A stretch of DNA of 64,000 nucleotides from Erwinia billingiae Eb661. GTDB taxonomy: Bacteria; Pseudomonadota; Gammaproteobacteria; Enterobacterales; Enterobacteriaceae. Location of the stretch: the NCBI RefSeq assembly GCF_000196615.1, contig NC_014306.1, positions 1,736,001 through 1,800,000 of the forward strand, in the 5' to 3' direction. The translations under genes were made by a program, and so were the position numbers. The notes under the pieces were generated by a model. That model was not told where the DNA came from. It did not search any database and saw nothing but the letters and a program-made list of their open reading frames with translations. This document shows positions 19,489-29,753 of the stretch, piece after piece; the first letter of the stretch is position 1, and the number at the start of each line of letters is the position of its first letter.

Positions 19489-19947
19489 TTACTTCAGACG
19501 TTCCTGCAAATAGCGCTGATAATCTGGAATGATGATATCTACGGCCTGCGCGAATAACGGTGAGCGGATAATAAAGTCGGCGGTTGCGCGGTTGGTCGCC
19601 ACTGGAATATTCCATACTGTTGCAAGGCGCAATAACGCCTTAACGTCTGGATCGTGTGGCACGGCGTTTAGCGGATCCCAGAAAAAGAACAGCACATCAA
19701 TTTTCCCTTCGGAAATCAAGGCACCCACCTGCTGGTCGCCGCCCATCGGGCCACTCAACATTGCCGTCACCGGCAGGCCAGTTGCACGCTGGACAAGGTT
19801 GCCCGTGGTGCCTGTCGCATAAAGGGTATGAGCCTGTAACACGTCTTTGTGTATATCGACCCACTCCATCAACGATGTTTTGCAATGGTCATGCGCAACC
19901 AGCGCAATGTGTTTCTTTTCCTGAATTTTACGGGTGGTCTGATCCAT
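19489..19947 (-). CDS. mgsA: Methylglyoxal synthase
   Basis: Converts dihydroxyacetone phosphate to methylglyoxal plus phosphate, a bypass when phosphate is low or sugar phosphates accumulate. At 152 aa it equals E. coli MgsA. Catalytic Asp71 lies in [11 protein letters not shown], with Asp91, His98 and Asp101 in [12 protein letters not shown]. Single-gene unit convergent with helD. Confidence 0.96.
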   Translation of the reverse strand: MDQTTRKIQEKKHIALVAHDHCKTSLMEWVDIHKDVLQAHTLYATGTTGNLVQRATGLPVTAMLSGPMGGDQQVGALISEGKIDVLFFFWDPLNAVPHDPDVKALLRLATVWNIPVATNRATADFIIRSPLFAQAVDIIIPDYQRYLQERLK

Positions 19948-20030
19948 TCCGGCTTCCTGGTTTCACGTCAATCAGATGAGGGGAACTGCCTGATAAAGCG
20001 TATCGAGTGTAGGCGGAAGGCGTGCAGACA

Positions 20031-20672
20031 TCAACTGGTACGCAGGGCACGCATCAGCATCACAAAACGTTGGCGGGTGGCGGAATCAACCTGTTGATAC
20101 CACAGCTGCAATACCCGGCTGCCGGCATGGTTGCCGTTGGCAAAGTCCTGGGAATCATTACTGATTGGGGTAGTGGAGGTTTGTCCCTGGGCAAAGCGAG
20201 GTACTGAGGCGACGTTGCCTTTCAGGTTATACACCACCATGGCCTGCTCATAGTTATTGTCAGCTTTGACCAGCAAATGGTCTTGCTGACTCTCAACCAC
20301 CGCACCATGCTCGTTAAGCAGCTGGAAAGTGGGATGTTTATCAAACATTTTTCCCTGCGCGGTGGTGGTTAGCGGCGGCAACGTGATGGTGACTGATTTT
20401 GCCTGAGAGGTGAACGTGACGATCAATGGGGTAGAGACCCATGGCGTGGCCATTTGAGCATCTTTTTTCAGGCTTTTCTCAACGCGAAACAATACCTGAT
20501 GCTGTCCCTGCTCGAGTTCGAGCCCTTCAGCACCTTTTAATAACGAACCAGAAATTTTTCGGCCGTCCAGCACCAACAGGTCAATATCAGGGGCGAGTTT
20601 GAGCGTGGTGGCATGGACCGTAGTCGCAACCAGCAAAGCTAAAACGCCTGTAATGACCAAACGCAGCTTCAT
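20031..20672 (-). CDS. yccT: DUF2057 periplasmic protein YccT (CsgI)
   Basis: Exported DUF2057 protein of 213 aa, with a signal peptide ending near ATTVHATTL. In Salmonella and E. coli YccT has been described as an inhibitor of curli subunit polymerisation (CsgI). No curli genes are in view. Start chosen at 20672 with upstream GAGAAT. Confidence 0.88.
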   Translation of the reverse strand: MKLRLVITGVLALLVATTVHATTLKLAPDIDLLVLDGRKISGSLLKGAEGLELEQGQHQVLFRVEKSLKKDAQMATPWVSTPLIVTFTSQAKSVTITLPPLTTTAQGKMFDKHPTFQLLNEHGAVVESQQDHLLVKADNNYEQAMVVYNLKGNVASVPRFAQGQTSTTPISNDSQDFANGNHAGSRVLQLWYQQVDSATRQRFVMLMRALRTS

Positions 20673-20859
20673 TTATTCTCCAGAGGCGAGGGCAGGCAAA
20701 CACGTCGAGTGTATCAAAGTCTTTCAGTATGGCAGCATATTAACATTTTAACATATTTATTCGTGCTATATATTCAGGAATTTGCATCTTCTGCCTGAGC
20801 TGTTTTCCCAACAGCCACACTGCGCATAAACTGTTAATCAGTCTGATAAGGAGAGCTGC

Positions 20860-21276
20860 ATGCAAGATAAAATAATTGCCGACATTTTGACCTCCACTAA
20901 ACATATCGCGCTGGTTGGAGCGAGTGATAAACCCGCCAGGGCCAGTTATGGCGTGATGGCTTATCTGCTGTCGCAGGGATACAAAGTGACGCCGGTCAGC
21001 CCAAAGCTGGCAGGCCAGACGCTGCAGGGACAAAAAGTTTACGAAAAGCTGGAAGACATTCCTGAACCGATCGACATGGTGGATGTGTTCCGTAATGCCG
21101 AAGCGGCCTGGGGTGTCGCCCAGGAAGCGATCGCGGTGGGGGCGAAATCTTTGTGGCTTCAGCTTGGGGTGATTAACGAGCAGGCTGCGGTGCTGGCGGG
21201 AGAAGCGGGATTAAAGGTGGTGATGGATCGCTGCCCTAAAATCGAGATCCCGCGCTTAGGGCTGGAAAAAGGCTAA
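20860..21276 (+). CDS. yccU: CoA-binding domain protein YccU
   Basis: 138 aa Rossmann-fold protein of the CoA_binding_2 family (VGASDKPARASYGVMAYLLSQG; VDVFRNAE). Same size and place as E. coli YccU. Its substrate is unknown. The start has AAGGAG at good spacing. Confidence 0.9.
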   Translation: MQDKIIADILTSTKHIALVGASDKPARASYGVMAYLLSQGYKVTPVSPKLAGQTLQGQKVYEKLEDIPEPIDMVDVFRNAEAAWGVAQEAIAVGAKSLWLQLGVINEQAAVLAGEAGLKVVMDRCPKIEIPRLGLEKG

Positions 21277-21304
21277 AAAAAACCCCGCCAGGCGGGGATT
21301 TTGC
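21275..21304. terminator. Bidirectional terminator between yccU and hspQ
   Basis: Compact CCCCG/CGGGG hairpin (21283-21287 and 21293-21297) with eight A before it and ATTTTG after it. It serves the convergent yccU and hspQ genes. Confidence 0.75.
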
Positions 21305-21305
21305 A

Positions 21306-21626
21306 TTAGTTCCTGAGGCGTGGCGCCTGCAACTGTTCGCGAATTGACGCGGCCAGTTCATCCATGGAAGGTTGTTCCGGATGGTCGCCCGGCAGCTCCC
21401 ACGAAAGCTGGGCTTCTGCCAGATAAGTATGAACGGTCTCGCCGTCTTCATTCTCCATCACGACATGATACCAGGGCGCTTCACGCAGCGATTCGCTGGT
21501 GGCAACCTCATCCTCTTCGGGATCATCGTCCAGTGAATATTCCGCATCCACATCTACCACTACACCGAGGAAACCGTGCAGCTTATGCCGCACCTGTTGT
21601 CCGAGTCCAAATTTGCTGGCAATCAT
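21306..21626 (-). CDS. hspQ: Heat shock protein HspQ
   Basis: 106 aa hemimethylated-oriC-binding/YccV-type beta-barrel protein. In E. coli it is a heat-shock protein that stimulates degradation of mutant DnaA and acts as a Lon specificity factor. Family core seen: [22 protein letters not shown] and [21 protein letters not shown]. It starts ~60 bp downstream of the rlmI stop, but a clear separate promoter was not identified. Confidence 0.93.
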   Translation of the reverse strand: MIASKFGLGQQVRHKLHGFLGVVVDVDAEYSLDDDPEEDEVATSESLREAPWYHVVMENEDGETVHTYLAEAQLSWELPGDHPEQPSMDELAASIREQLQAPRLRN

Positions 21627-21687
21627 CGTGACCTCCTGAGAAACAGTGCCCTGCTACCAAGATGGGGACAGGGACAGCTTTTTCAAG

Positions 21688-22878
21688 TCACAGGACGCGG
21701 CAGGCAAATCCTTTCAGGTACATGCCTTCCGGATAGCTGGCGATCACCGGATGATCGGCCGCCTGCCGGAACTGCTCTATAAATTGTACATCACGTTGAG
21801 CATCGAGCGCGGCATCGGCAATGATTTTCTGGAAGAGATCGGTTGGCATCAGCCCTGAGCAGGAGAACGTCAGCAGCATGCCGTCCGGGTTCAACAGCTG
21901 CATCGCCAGCATATTGATGTCTTTATAGCCACGGCAAGCACCGGCCAGCTGATTTTTGTTTTCGACAAATTTCGGCGGGTCCATCACGATCAGATCGAAT
22001 TTCTCACCGCTATCACGGTAGCGGCGCAGCAGCTTAAACACGTCATCGCGCAGGAACTCGGCTTTCGACAGATCCAGCCCGTTCAGCTCAACATTCTGGC
22101 GGGCAATGTCCAGCGCGCCTTGTGACGTATCGACGCTGATAACCTGTTTGCAGTCGCCCATCAGCGCGGAAACTGCAAAACCACCGGTGTAAGAGAAGCA
22201 GTTCAATACCCGGCGATCTTTCGCATAGCGGCGAGTCGCCATACGGCTGTCACGCTGATCGAGGTAGTAACCGGTCTTGTGGCCGCCCTGGATATCGACC
22301 AGTAACTTCATGCCATGCTCAACAATCGGTAACTGCTCTGGCGGCGTGTCGCCCAGGACGTTGCCCTGAGTCAGTTCAAGACCTTCTTTTTTACGCACTG
22401 CAACGTCCGAGCGATCGTAAATCGCACAGTCCGGGTAGCAGCTCTGCAGCGCGGAGATCAGCGCAGCACGTTGATATTCTGCGCCAGCCGACAGCAATTG
22501 CAGGACCAGGAACTTGCCGTAGCGGTCAATGGTCACGCCAGGCAGACCGTCAGATTCACCGGCAATCAGGCGATAGCTGTCGAGGTTATCGCGTGCTGCC
22601 AGCCAGTCGCGCAGAGACTGCGCAGCCTTAAGACGGCGGATAAAGAAGTCGGTATCAATCGCCTCGTCCTGTTCCCAGCTCCAGACACGGGCAGAGATCT
22701 GCGACACGGGTGACCAGGCAGCATGAGCCAGCCAGTTGCCCTGGCTGTCACAGACGTCAATAGTTTCACCCGACTCGGCTTTTCCCTCAAGACGAGCAAC
22801 AGCACCAGAAAAGATCCACGGATGGCGGCGAAGTAAGGATTTTTCACGTCCTTTGGCAAGAATCAAACGAACAGTCAT
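21688..22878 (-). CDS. rlmI: 23S rRNA m5C1962 methyltransferase RlmI
   Basis: SAM-dependent methyltransferase of 396 aa, the E. coli length. The N-terminal PUA domain starts [20 protein letters not shown]. The Rossmann domain carries [14 protein letters not shown] (SAM loop) and the MDPPKF motif. It modifies C1962 of 23S rRNA. Divergent from yccX. Confidence 0.95.
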   Translation of the reverse strand: MTVRLILAKGREKSLLRRHPWIFSGAVARLEGKAESGETIDVCDSQGNWLAHAAWSPVSQISARVWSWEQDEAIDTDFFIRRLKAAQSLRDWLAARDNLDSYRLIAGESDGLPGVTIDRYGKFLVLQLLSAGAEYQRAALISALQSCYPDCAIYDRSDVAVRKKEGLELTQGNVLGDTPPEQLPIVEHGMKLLVDIQGGHKTGYYLDQRDSRMATRRYAKDRRVLNCFSYTGGFAVSALMGDCKQVISVDTSQGALDIARQNVELNGLDLSKAEFLRDDVFKLLRRYRDSGEKFDLIVMDPPKFVENKNQLAGACRGYKDINMLAMQLLNPDGMLLTFSCSGLMPTDLFQKIIADAALDAQRDVQFIEQFRQAADHPVIASYPEGMYLKGFACRVL

Positions 22879-22967
22879 ATTTGCTATGCTTATACAGTAA
22901 AGAATCAGCGGTTATTGTCCGGTGCCAACCGTTAAAATGCAATCTGCGTCGTGAAAGGAGAAGAAAT

Positions 22968-23246
22968 ATGACTACTGTCTGCGTAAAAGCCTGGGTTCAC
23001 GGTGTGGTTCAGGGCGTGGGATTCCGCTACAGCACGCAACATCAGGCCAAAGCGCTGGGGCTCAAGGGGTATGCGAAGAACCTGAATGACGGCAGCGTTG
23101 AAGTGCTGGCCTGTGGTGAAGAGGGTGACGTGCAGACGTTACTTACCTGGCTTAAAGACGGCGGCCCCAGAAGTGCCCGCGTAGAAAGGGTGCTCGAGGA
23201 ACCTCATCAACCGCGCGACTTGCCAAACGGCTTCACTACCGGTTAG
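22968..23246 (+). CDS. yccX: Acylphosphatase YccX
   Basis: Hydrolyses acyl phosphates. ATG at 22968 with AAGGAG gives 92 aa, the E. coli length; the longer frame from 22881 is not used. Catalytic Arg20 is in VQGVGFR and Asn38 in [10 protein letters not shown]. The 3' end stops 3 bp short of the convergent tusE stop. Confidence 0.95.
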   Translation: MTTVCVKAWVHGVVQGVGFRYSTQHQAKALGLKGYAKNLNDGSVEVLACGEEGDVQTLLTWLKDGGPRSARVERVLEEPHQPRDLPNGFTTG

Positions 23247-23249
23247 TGC

Positions 23250-23576
23250 TTAAAGGCATTTGGCCGGTTTAGGCAAGCCGGCAATTTTAGTTGCCTGTTT
23301 TGCCGGGCCTTTTGGGAACAGACGGAATAAATAGCGGCTGTTGCCTTTTTCTTCACCGTATTTTTGCGCCATGGCTTTAACCAGCATTCTCACCGCCGGG
23401 GAGGTATTGAACTCCAGATAGAAGGCACGGACGAAATGCACCACTTCCCAGTGGGCGTCAGTCAGCTCAATGGCCTCTTCTTCTGCCAGTAACGGAGCCA
23501 GATCTTCACTCCAGTCCATCGTGGACTTCAGATAACCTTGCGCGTCACGTTCAATTTCTTTGCCCTGGAATAACAC
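23250..23576 (-). CDS. tusE: Sulfur relay protein TusE
   Basis: DsrC-family protein that accepts persulfide from TusBCD and passes it to MnmA for 2-thiouridine on tRNA wobble positions. 108 aa; the essential penultimate cysteine is present in the C-terminal KPAKCL. Confidence 0.95.
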   Translation of the reverse strand: MLFQGKEIERDAQGYLKSTMDWSEDLAPLLAEEEAIELTDAHWEVVHFVRAFYLEFNTSPAVRMLVKAMAQKYGEEKGNSRYLFRLFPKGPAKQATKIAGLPKPAKCL

Positions 23577-23674
23577 CGTCTTGCCTCTGTCTGATTTGCT
23601 AAGCCGCCCAGTTTAGCAAACTGCGGCCAGCTGTGGGTAGTCTGTCTCTTACTGGCAGCTTTAATCCGGCACAT

Positions 23675-23706
23675 AAAAAAAGCCCCGCAGGGCGGGGCTC
23701 TTACTG
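23675..23706 (-). terminator. Terminator after yccA
   Basis: Perfect 8-bp stem AGCCCCGC/GCGGGGCT (23681-23688 and 23692-23699). Read on the reverse strand it is followed by a run of T. Confidence 0.85.
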
Positions 23707-23725
23707 TTGCATCAACTGCGGGCTA

Positions 23726-24385
23726 TTAATTACTGCGCGATGACATGCCCAGAATGCTCAGCAGGCTGACGAAGATGTTATAGATCGACACGTACAGGCT
23801 AACGGTCGCGCGAATATAGTTGGTTTCGCCGCCGTGAATGATGTTACTGGTTTCCCACAGGATGGCACCTGAAGAGAACAGGATAAACAACACGCTGATT
23901 GCCATATGCAATGCCGGAATGTTGAGGAAGATGTTTGCCACGACGGCAACCAGCAATACCACAAACCCGGCCATCATCATGCCACCCAGGAAGGACATAT
24001 CCTTACGGGTGGTTAGCACGTAGGCAGAACAGCTGAAGAACACCAGTGCGGTGCCGCCTAATGCCAGACCAATCACATCCCCCATCCCTGCAGACAGCAG
24101 TGAGTTGAGGATTGGGCCCAGGCAGTAGCCGAGGAAACCGGTAAAGGCGAACGCCGCCAGAATGCCGGTAGGGCTGTCCGCCAGGCGGTAAGTCAGGAAC
24201 ATCAGCCCGTAAAAGCCGACCAGCATCAGAATGAAGCCTGGCGCGGGCAGGGCGAAAACGGTGCTCAAGGTAGCGGTAACGGCAGAAAAGGCCAGCGTCA
24301 GCCCCAGCAGGAAATAGGTATTGCGCAGCACCTTGTGGGTGGTAATTAAGGAGCTGCCACGGGTACTCGAAACAATGCGATCCAT
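23726..24385 (-). CDS. yccA: Bax inhibitor-1 family protein YccA
   Basis: Seven-helix inner-membrane protein that binds and modulates the protease FtsH. Starting at MDRIVSS (24385) it is 219 aa, equal to E. coli; the 8-residue upstream extension is not used. BI-1 motifs are present in the second half. The FtsH-degradation-sensitive N-terminus is conserved. Confidence 0.93.
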   Translation of the reverse strand: MDRIVSSTRGSSLITTHKVLRNTYFLLGLTLAFSAVTATLSTVFALPAPGFILMLVGFYGLMFLTYRLADSPTGILAAFAFTGFLGYCLGPILNSLLSAGMGDVIGLALGGTALVFFSCSAYVLTTRKDMSFLGGMMMAGFVVLLVAVVANIFLNIPALHMAISVLFILFSSGAILWETSNIIHGGETNYIRATVSLYVSIYNIFVSLLSILGMSSRSN

Positions 24386-24561
24386 AAAAGAGCCTCTTTG
24401 GGTCACCAATTTACCTGTGAGAATAGGGAGCAGGGCGAAGCGGGGAAAGGCGTTTTACCCTTCTTTACGCGATAGTCGGCTGTTTAAGTAAGCAGAGTGG
24501 CGATATTGCCAGCAAATAAACGCCGATCGACTGTTTTTCAGGCGATTGAACCGCAACACAC

Positions 24562-24590
24562 TTTACATCGACCGGGAGGGTGTTTATAGT
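24562..24590 (+). promoter_or_regulatory. Promoter of first tRNA-Ser gene
   Basis: TTTACA (24562-24567), 17-bp spacer, TATAGT (24585-24590), 12 bp before the mature tRNA. Confidence 0.6.
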
Positions 24591-24601
24591 TCGCCTCATT
24601 G

Positions 24602-24690
<89 letters not shown>

Positions 24691-24698
24691 TCTAATTT

Positions 24699-24728
24699 AA
24701 CGGGTCAGCGAAAGCTGGCCCGTTTTGC
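24699..24728 (+). terminator. Terminator of first tRNA-Ser
   Basis: AACGGGTCAGC/GCTGGCCCGTT hairpin with GAAA tetraloop followed by TTTGCT. A near copy follows the second tRNA gene. Confidence 0.75.
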
Positions 24729-24825
24729 TATGGGCGCAATAAAACCGCCAATTGACCGTTTGTTGAACAGATGAAAAAAAATTGCATAAAAGCGCAATAA
24801 TTCAACAAACTAGCCAAAATTATGC

Positions 24826-24854
24826 TTGGCAAAGCGATCGGCATCCCCTATACT
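24826..24854 (+). promoter_or_regulatory. Promoter of second tRNA-Ser gene
   Basis: TTGGCA (24826-24831), exact 17-bp spacer, TATACT (24849-24854), then the GC-rich discriminator GCGCCCC typical of stringently controlled stable-RNA promoters. The second tRNA therefore has its own transcription unit. Confidence 0.72.
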
Positions 24855-24914
24855 GCGCCCCATCAGTTGCTCAGGGAGTTTAGCCACTCTTTGAAACGGT
24901 GACTGGTACTAGTG

Positions 24915-25003
<89 letters not shown>

Positions 25004-25011
25004 TCAAATTC

Positions 25012-25042
25012 AACGGGTTAGCTTAGGCTGGCCCGTTTTGCT
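25012..25042 (+). terminator. Terminator of second tRNA-Ser
   Basis: AACGGGTTAGC/GCTGGCCCGTT hairpin with TTAG loop followed by TTTGCTTTC. Confidence 0.75.
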
Positions 25043-25307
25043 TTCTGCCTTCCCCGCTTGTTTCTTCGCTAACACGTTCGTTTATTAGAGCATTCCGAAA
25101 AACATCCCGTTTCTTTTCAATCTCCTGATGCGACTCAACGGCAAAGGCGATACTCTGCTATATTCTCAACACCAATGAAGAATGCCCACCCCTGGCCTGA
25201 ATTTCCAGGAACGCCGAGCGAGCCTCATTTGCGTTGTTGCGAATTTTTAACCAACCGCATCGCCATATTACGGCCGGGTGATTTACCTTGAATCAATGGA
25301 AAAACAC

Positions 25308-26921
25308 ATGATTAAAAAGTTTAGTCTTTGCGCATTAGCAGTCTGCTCGGCACTCACCGGCATTTCAGCTTATGCTGCTGACGACGATTACCAGCTTGAG
25401 CAAGTGTTAATGATGAGCCGCCATAACCTCCGTGCGCCGCTGGCTGATAATGGCAGCGTGCTGGCTCAGTCCACTAAAAAGGCCTGGCCCAAGTGGGATG
25501 TGCCGGGGGGACAGTTGACGACCAAGGGCGGCGTGCTTGAAGTTTACATGGGCCGTTACACCCGTGAGTGGCTTGCGCAGCAGGGGCTGATCGGCGACGG
25601 TGAGTGTCCTGGCTCTGACGATGTTTACGCCTATGCCAACAGCCTCCAGCGTACGGTCGCCACCGCGCAGTTCTTTATCACCGGTGCGTTCCCGGGGTGT
25701 GACATTCAGGTGTCTCATCAGGATGAAATGGGCGCGATGGATCCGGTGTTCAACCCGGTGATTACCGACAGCAGCGAAGGCTTCAACAAGCAGGCGTTGA
25801 CCGGGATGAACAGCGCGGGTGAAAAACTGGCACTGAAACCGGCCTTCCAGCGCCTGGAAAAAATCATCGATTACAAATCCTCTGCTGCCTGTGATGGCAA
25901 AAAGCAGTGCGATCTCTCCAGTGATAATCAGAACAAATTCACCGCTGAAAATGGTAAAGAGCCGAACGTTTCGGGTCCATTAAAAGTCGGGAATTCGCTG
26001 GTGGATGCCTTCACCCTGCAATATTACGAAGGGATGCCGCTGGATCAGGTCGCCTGGGGCCAGATCAAGACACCTGAGCAGTGGAAAGAGCTGTCCGCCA
26101 TCAAAAATGGCTATCAGGACACATTGTTTACTACGCCAGAAGTGGCGCGTGACGTCGCAGCACCACTGGTCGATTATATCCGCAGTATGTTAGTGGATGA
26201 AGATAAAGCCTCCGCGCCGAAAGTGACGCTGATGGTCGGCCATGATTCGAATATCGCCTCCCTGCTGACGGCGTTGGATTTCAAAGCTTACACGCTGCCA
26301 GAGCAAAACGAGCGCACGCCTATTGGTGGGATGATTCAGTTCCAGCGCTGGCACGACAAGAAAAACAATCGTGAGTTGGTGAAGGTTGAGTACGTTTACC
26401 AGTCTACCGATCAGCTGCGTAATGCAACGCCACTGTCGCTGGATACGCCTCCTAAGCGTGTCACGCTGCAAATGAACGGTTGCCAGACCGATGCCAATGG
26501 CTTCTGCCCATGGGATCAGTTTACTCAGGTGCTGAATAAAGCCATTGAGGGAACGCCGATGGCGGCAAGCGCGCCGCAACCTGTACCAGCAGCTCCGGCA
26601 GCTGAAGCACCAGCCGCACCAACGGCCGCGAAAGATCCGGCTGCTGATAAAGTGGCAGCGGCTAAAGCAGCGGCCGATCAGGCTGCGGCAGATAAAGCCG
26701 CTCAGGCTAAAGCGTCTGCAGAAAAGGCGGCAGCTGATAAAGCCGCAGCCGAGCAGGCAGCCAAAGACAAGGCGGCTGCTGACAAAGCCGCGGCTGAGCA
26801 GGCTGCGAAAGATAAAGCGGCGAAGGATAAGGCTGATAAAGCCGATAAAGCCAAGGCGGAAAAAGCTAACGCCGATGAGCCTGCCACTCCTGCGCAGCCA
26901 GAGACTGAAAAGTCTTCCTGA
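25308..26921 (+). CDS. agp: Periplasmic glucose-1-phosphatase Agp with Ala/Lys-rich tail
   Basis: Histidine acid phosphatase that releases glucose from glucose-1-phosphate in the periplasm. From ATG 25308 (SD TGGAA) it is 537 aa. The signal peptide ends at ISAYA-ADD; starts at 25278 or 25296 would only lengthen it. The catalytic motif RHNLRAP is at residues 38-44 and the proton donor His312-Asp313 in VGHDSN. The phosphatase aligns with E. coli Agp (413 aa) to about residue 414. A further ~120 residues then run through a Pro/Ala linker into a TolA-like repeat, including two copies of a 15-residue unit ([15 protein letters not shown]). No such tail is known to me in E. coli Agp. Confidence 0.9.
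   Translation: MIKKFSLCALAVCSALTGISAYAADDDYQLEQVLMMSRHNLRAPLADNGSVLAQSTKKAWPKWDVPGGQLTTKGGVLEVYMGRYTREWLAQQGLIGDGECPGSDDVYAYANSLQRTVATAQFFITGAFPGCDIQVSHQDEMGAMDPVFNPVITDSSEGFNKQALTGMNSAGEKLALKPAFQRLEKIIDYKSSAACDGKKQCDLSSDNQNKFTAENGKEPNVSGPLKVGNSLVDAFTLQYYEGMPLDQVAWGQIKTPEQWKELSAIKNGYQDTLFTTPEVARDVAAPLVDYIRSMLVDEDKASAPKVTLMVGHDSNIASLLTALDFKAYTLPEQNERTPIGGMIQFQRWHDKKNNRELVKVEYVYQSTDQLRNATPLSLDTPPKRVTLQMNGCQTDANGFCPWDQFTQVLNKAIEGTPMAASAPQPVPAAPAAEAPAAPTAAKDPAADKVAAAKAAADQAAADKAAQAKASAEKAAADKAAAEQAAKDKAAADKAAAEQAAKDKAAKDKADKADKAKAEKANADEPATPAQPETEKSS
26641..26860 (+). repeat. Ala-Asp-Lys coding repeat in agp 3' end
   Basis: In-frame degenerate tandem repeat of codons for (A)nDKA and EQAAKDK units, the best pair being 45-bp copies within about 26742-26830. 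It explains the long open frames on the other frames and strand here. Confidence 0.8.
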
Positions 26922-26940
26922 GTCTGATTCGCACGCAATA

Positions 26941-26974
26941 AAAAGGCCGACATTCACTGTCGGCCTTTTCTTTT
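26941..26974. terminator. Bidirectional terminator between agp and aldehyde dehydrogenase
   Basis: 12-bp perfect stem AAAAGGCCGACA/TGTCGGCCTTTT (26941-26952 and 26958-26969) with a 5-nt loop, then CTTTTT. Both converging genes can use it. Confidence 0.9.
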
Positions 26975-26994
26975 TGGGCAGATGCCGTTAGCAA

Positions 26995-28368
26995 TCAGTC
27001 ACTGCTGACCACGACCAGTTTCTGGTTAACGAACTCTTTGATACCCAAATCAGACAGTTCACGACCATAGCCTGAACGTTTCACGCCGCCAAATGGCAAC
27101 TCGGCCGACGTATCGCTGGCGGAATTGATATACACCATGCCGGTTTCGATTCGTGAAGCCAGTTTCCTGGCACGGGCAATATCTTTACTAAATACCGCAC
27201 CACCCAGACCATAGTGAGAATCGTTGGCGAGTTTAACCACTTCCTCGTCATCCTTCACCACGTAAACCTGCGCGACCGGGCCAAAGAACTCTTCAAAATA
27301 GGCCGGATTATCACGGGTGATACCGGAGAGGATAGTGGGCTCGTAGAAGCAGCCTTCACCGGCAACGACTTTACCGCCGATATGCAGTTTGGCGCCTTTC
27401 GACACCGCCTGCTCAACTTGTTTCACCAGCGTATCGCGTGCCGTGGAGGAAGATAGCGGGCCCAGCGTGGTGCTTTCATCCAGCGGATCGCCAATCTTCA
27501 CGTCACGGAAAGCCTGGGTGAATTTTTCGAAGAAGGCATCTGCCACTTTTTCATGCACGATAAAACGTTTAGCTGCGGTACACACCTGACCACAGTTGCT
27601 GAGACGGGCACCGACGCCGGCCTTCACGGCCTTATCAAGGTCGCAATCATCCAGCACCACAAAGACGTCATTACCGCCGAGTTCCAGCGTGGTTTTTTTC
27701 AGGTATTTACCGGCTTGTTGTGCCACGGCACTCCCGGCACGTTCAGATCCGGTCAGCGCAGCACCCTGAACACGATCGTCAGCAATCAGTGAGGCAACCT
27801 GATCGTTGCTGATAAACAGGTTAGTCCAGGCACCTTTTGGCGCACCGGCCTCGGTCACCAGCTCTTCGAACAGCGTGGCGCAATGAGGGACATTGGCGGC
27901 ATGTTTTGCCAGCACCGGGTTACCGGCGGCCAGATTCGGCGCCAGTACGCGCATTAGCTGATAGAACGGGAAGTTCCAGGGCTCAACGGCAACCAGCACC
28001 CCAATAGGGTGATTTTCCACCCAGGCTTCGCCCAGCTCGCTTGGATAACGGGTAGGGGCAAGGAAGCGTTCAGCATTTTCTGCGTAATAACGGGCAATCT
28101 GCGCGCAAAGCTGCACTTCGCCGCGACTCTGATTGATCAGTTTCCCCATTTCAACACTGGCCGTTTTTGCCAGTTCTTCAACGCGAGCGTCAATCAGGTC
28201 AGCCATTTTTTTCAGCACCTGCAGACGCGGTTGGATATCGCCTTTGGACCAGCTGGAATGATAAAGGTCATCCGCGGTCTTTAACGCCTGTTCAACCTGC
28301 TGGTCATTGTGATCGGTCCAGGTTTTGACAAGCTTATTACTGGCGGGATTAATTGTCTGATAAGACAT
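26995..28368 (-). CDS. NAD(P)-dependent succinate-semialdehyde-type dehydrogenase
   Basis: 457 aa aldehyde dehydrogenase closest in layout to Sad/YneI (succinate semialdehyde to succinate). The cofactor domain carries WNFPFYQLMRV and LTGSERAGSAVA. The general base Glu is in TLELGGNDVF, and the catalytic Cys in NCGQVCTAAKRF. Substrate cannot be fixed from sequence. In E. coli agp and yccJ are neighbours, so this gene is an insertion relative to that order. SD is AGGAG just before ATG 28368. Confidence 0.82.
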   Translation of the reverse strand: MSYQTINPASNKLVKTWTDHNDQQVEQALKTADDLYHSSWSKGDIQPRLQVLKKMADLIDARVEELAKTASVEMGKLINQSRGEVQLCAQIARYYAENAERFLAPTRYPSELGEAWVENHPIGVLVAVEPWNFPFYQLMRVLAPNLAAGNPVLAKHAANVPHCATLFEELVTEAGAPKGAWTNLFISNDQVASLIADDRVQGAALTGSERAGSAVAQQAGKYLKKTTLELGGNDVFVVLDDCDLDKAVKAGVGARLSNCGQVCTAAKRFIVHEKVADAFFEKFTQAFRDVKIGDPLDESTTLGPLSSSTARDTLVKQVEQAVSKGAKLHIGGKVVAGEGCFYEPTILSGITRDNPAYFEEFFGPVAQVYVVKDDEEVVKLANDSHYGLGGAVFSKDIARARKLASRIETGMVYINSASDTSAELPFGGVKRSGYGRELSDLGIKEFVNQKLVVVSSD

Positions 28369-28499
28369 ACTGCACTCCTTTTCGAGTAATCGGCCTGGCG
28401 GTCAGGCTAATGAATATGGCATTAAGCCTGGTAGAAAAACGATGGTTTCACAACGTGAGTAGTTAGTGGTTTCGGACGTTTCTGAGGGCGTAAAACAAT

Positions 28500-28526
28500 A
28501 AAAAGGGCGGATAAATCCGCCCCGAA
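28500..28526 (-). terminator. Terminator of wrbA-yccJ
   Basis: GGGCGGAT/ATCCGCCC (28505-28512 and 28515-28522) followed on the reverse strand by TTTTTATTGTTTT. Confidence 0.82.
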
Positions 28527-28540
28527 TACCGATTTTGGTG

Positions 28541-28771
28541 CTAAACGTTTTTTCGCTCGACGACTTTGTTATCCCAGGTCAGCACGTCCTGATCGGTTTT
28601 CTCAAAGGCCCTGAGCAGCACTTCGTCACTGCCTTGCTGCTCCCAGATGCCTTCGGCAAGTTTCTCATCGTAGTTAGCCACTTCAAAAATGGCCTCCGCA
28701 ATTTCCGGAGAGGTGCTGCGCAGGCTTGCCCACTCGCCTACATGATGAGCTTTCGATTGTTGCGTTGCCAT
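28541..28771 (-). CDS. yccJ: YccJ family protein
   Basis: 76 aa soluble protein, same size and position as E. coli YccJ, 19 bp downstream of wrbA and co-transcribed with it. No catalytic motif is visible. E. coli wrbA-yccJ is RpoS-dependent. Function unknown. Confidence 0.92.
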   Translation of the reverse strand: MATQQSKAHHVGEWASLRSTSPEIAEAIFEVANYDEKLAEGIWEQQGSDEVLLRAFEKTDQDVLTWDNKVVERKNV

Positions 28772-28790
28772 AATAGTCTCCTGATTGAGG

Positions 28791-29390
28791 TTATCCGTTC
28801 AGTTTTACTGCCAGGCCGGCGACATATTCACCCTGATAACGGGCAATATTCAGCTCTTCTTCGCTGGGTTGTCGCGAACCGTCACCGCCGGCAATGGTTG
28901 TGGCGCCATAAGGCGTACCGCCACGCACCTGCGATATATCAAAGAGTTCTTTGGTGCCATAACCAATCGGCACGATCACCATGCCGTGGTGGGCGAGGGT
29001 GGTCCAGGTCGAAGTGATGGTCTGTTCCTGTCCGCCACCGGTACCCGTTGAGGCAAAGACGCTGGCCAGCTTGCCGTACAGCGCCCCTGATGCCCAAAGG
29101 CCACCCGTGCGGTCAAGGAAGGTACGCATCTGACCGGCCATATTACCGAAGCGGGTTGGGGTGCCGAGCAATATGGCATCATATTGCGGCAGTTCTTCCG
29201 GGGTCGCTTCCGCTGCCGACTGCTGCGTTTTACCGCCCACCTGGGCGAAGCGTTCTGCGTCCATGGTTTCAGGTACGCGCTTGATTGTCACTTCCGCTCC
29301 GCTAACCCGACCTGCGCCTTCTGCAACCGCATTGGCCATGGTTTCGATATGTCCGTACATGGAGTAATAGAGCACCAGAATCTTTGCCAT
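28791..29390 (-). CDS. wrbA: NAD(P)H:quinone oxidoreductase WrbA
   Basis: Tetrameric FMN flavodoxin-like enzyme that reduces quinones by two electrons, 199 aa. The FMN phosphate loop is seen in [16 protein letters not shown] and the family insertion in [31 protein letters not shown] is also conserved. Operon with yccJ. Confidence 0.96.
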   Translation of the reverse strand: MAKILVLYYSMYGHIETMANAVAEGAGRVSGAEVTIKRVPETMDAERFAQVGGKTQQSAAEATPEELPQYDAILLGTPTRFGNMAGQMRTFLDRTGGLWASGALYGKLASVFASTGTGGGQEQTITSTWTTLAHHGMVIVPIGYGTKELFDISQVRGGTPYGATTIAGGDGSRQPSEEELNIARYQGEYVAGLAVKLNG

Positions 29391-29641
29391 TTGTTCCCTC
29401 GTCGACTGGTTGTTGGATGATTGGGGTCAAAATCAGGCCCTGAAGGCAATCAGGAAAGTATAGAAGAGCCTGACGGGTCATGCAGAAGGAAGCGGTCCTT
29501 TTGCTTAAAACGCGCGCAATGCGGGTGGCGGGATGGACATAAAGATTAGCGTCAATAATGCAATAATTCAGGCTGTTTAAAGGAATTTGCCGTTTTGTGA
29601 GCCGTGCTCAGGCGTTTTTTTCACCACTTCAGGCTTGATAA

Positions 29642-29652
29642 TCTATGCTTAG
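29642..29652 (+). promoter_or_regulatory. Possible sigma-S extended -10 for ymdF
   Basis: TCTATGCTTAG resembles the sigma-S extended -10 (KCTAYACTTAA) at 9 of 11 positions, with no good -35, about 100 bp before ymdF. The 29391-29753 gap otherwise holds only the wrbA and ymdF upstream regions. Confidence 0.35.
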
Positions 29653-29753
29653 TAACGCGGCCGGGAGTGTTCTCTCCCCGATTGCCGTCACGGAAGGCCT
29701 GAAGGCTAATCGTGATAAAGCAGTATGATGGCTTAACTATTCGGAGGTAAGAA

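Noticed and set aside
26190..26957. 255-aa reverse-strand ORF and 148-aa forward ORF over the agp 3' end
   Set aside because: Both are shadows of the low-complexity Ala/Lys repeat, which leaves other frames open. Their Arg/Ser/Phe- or Arg/Gln-rich composition is not protein-like and they lack ribosome sites.
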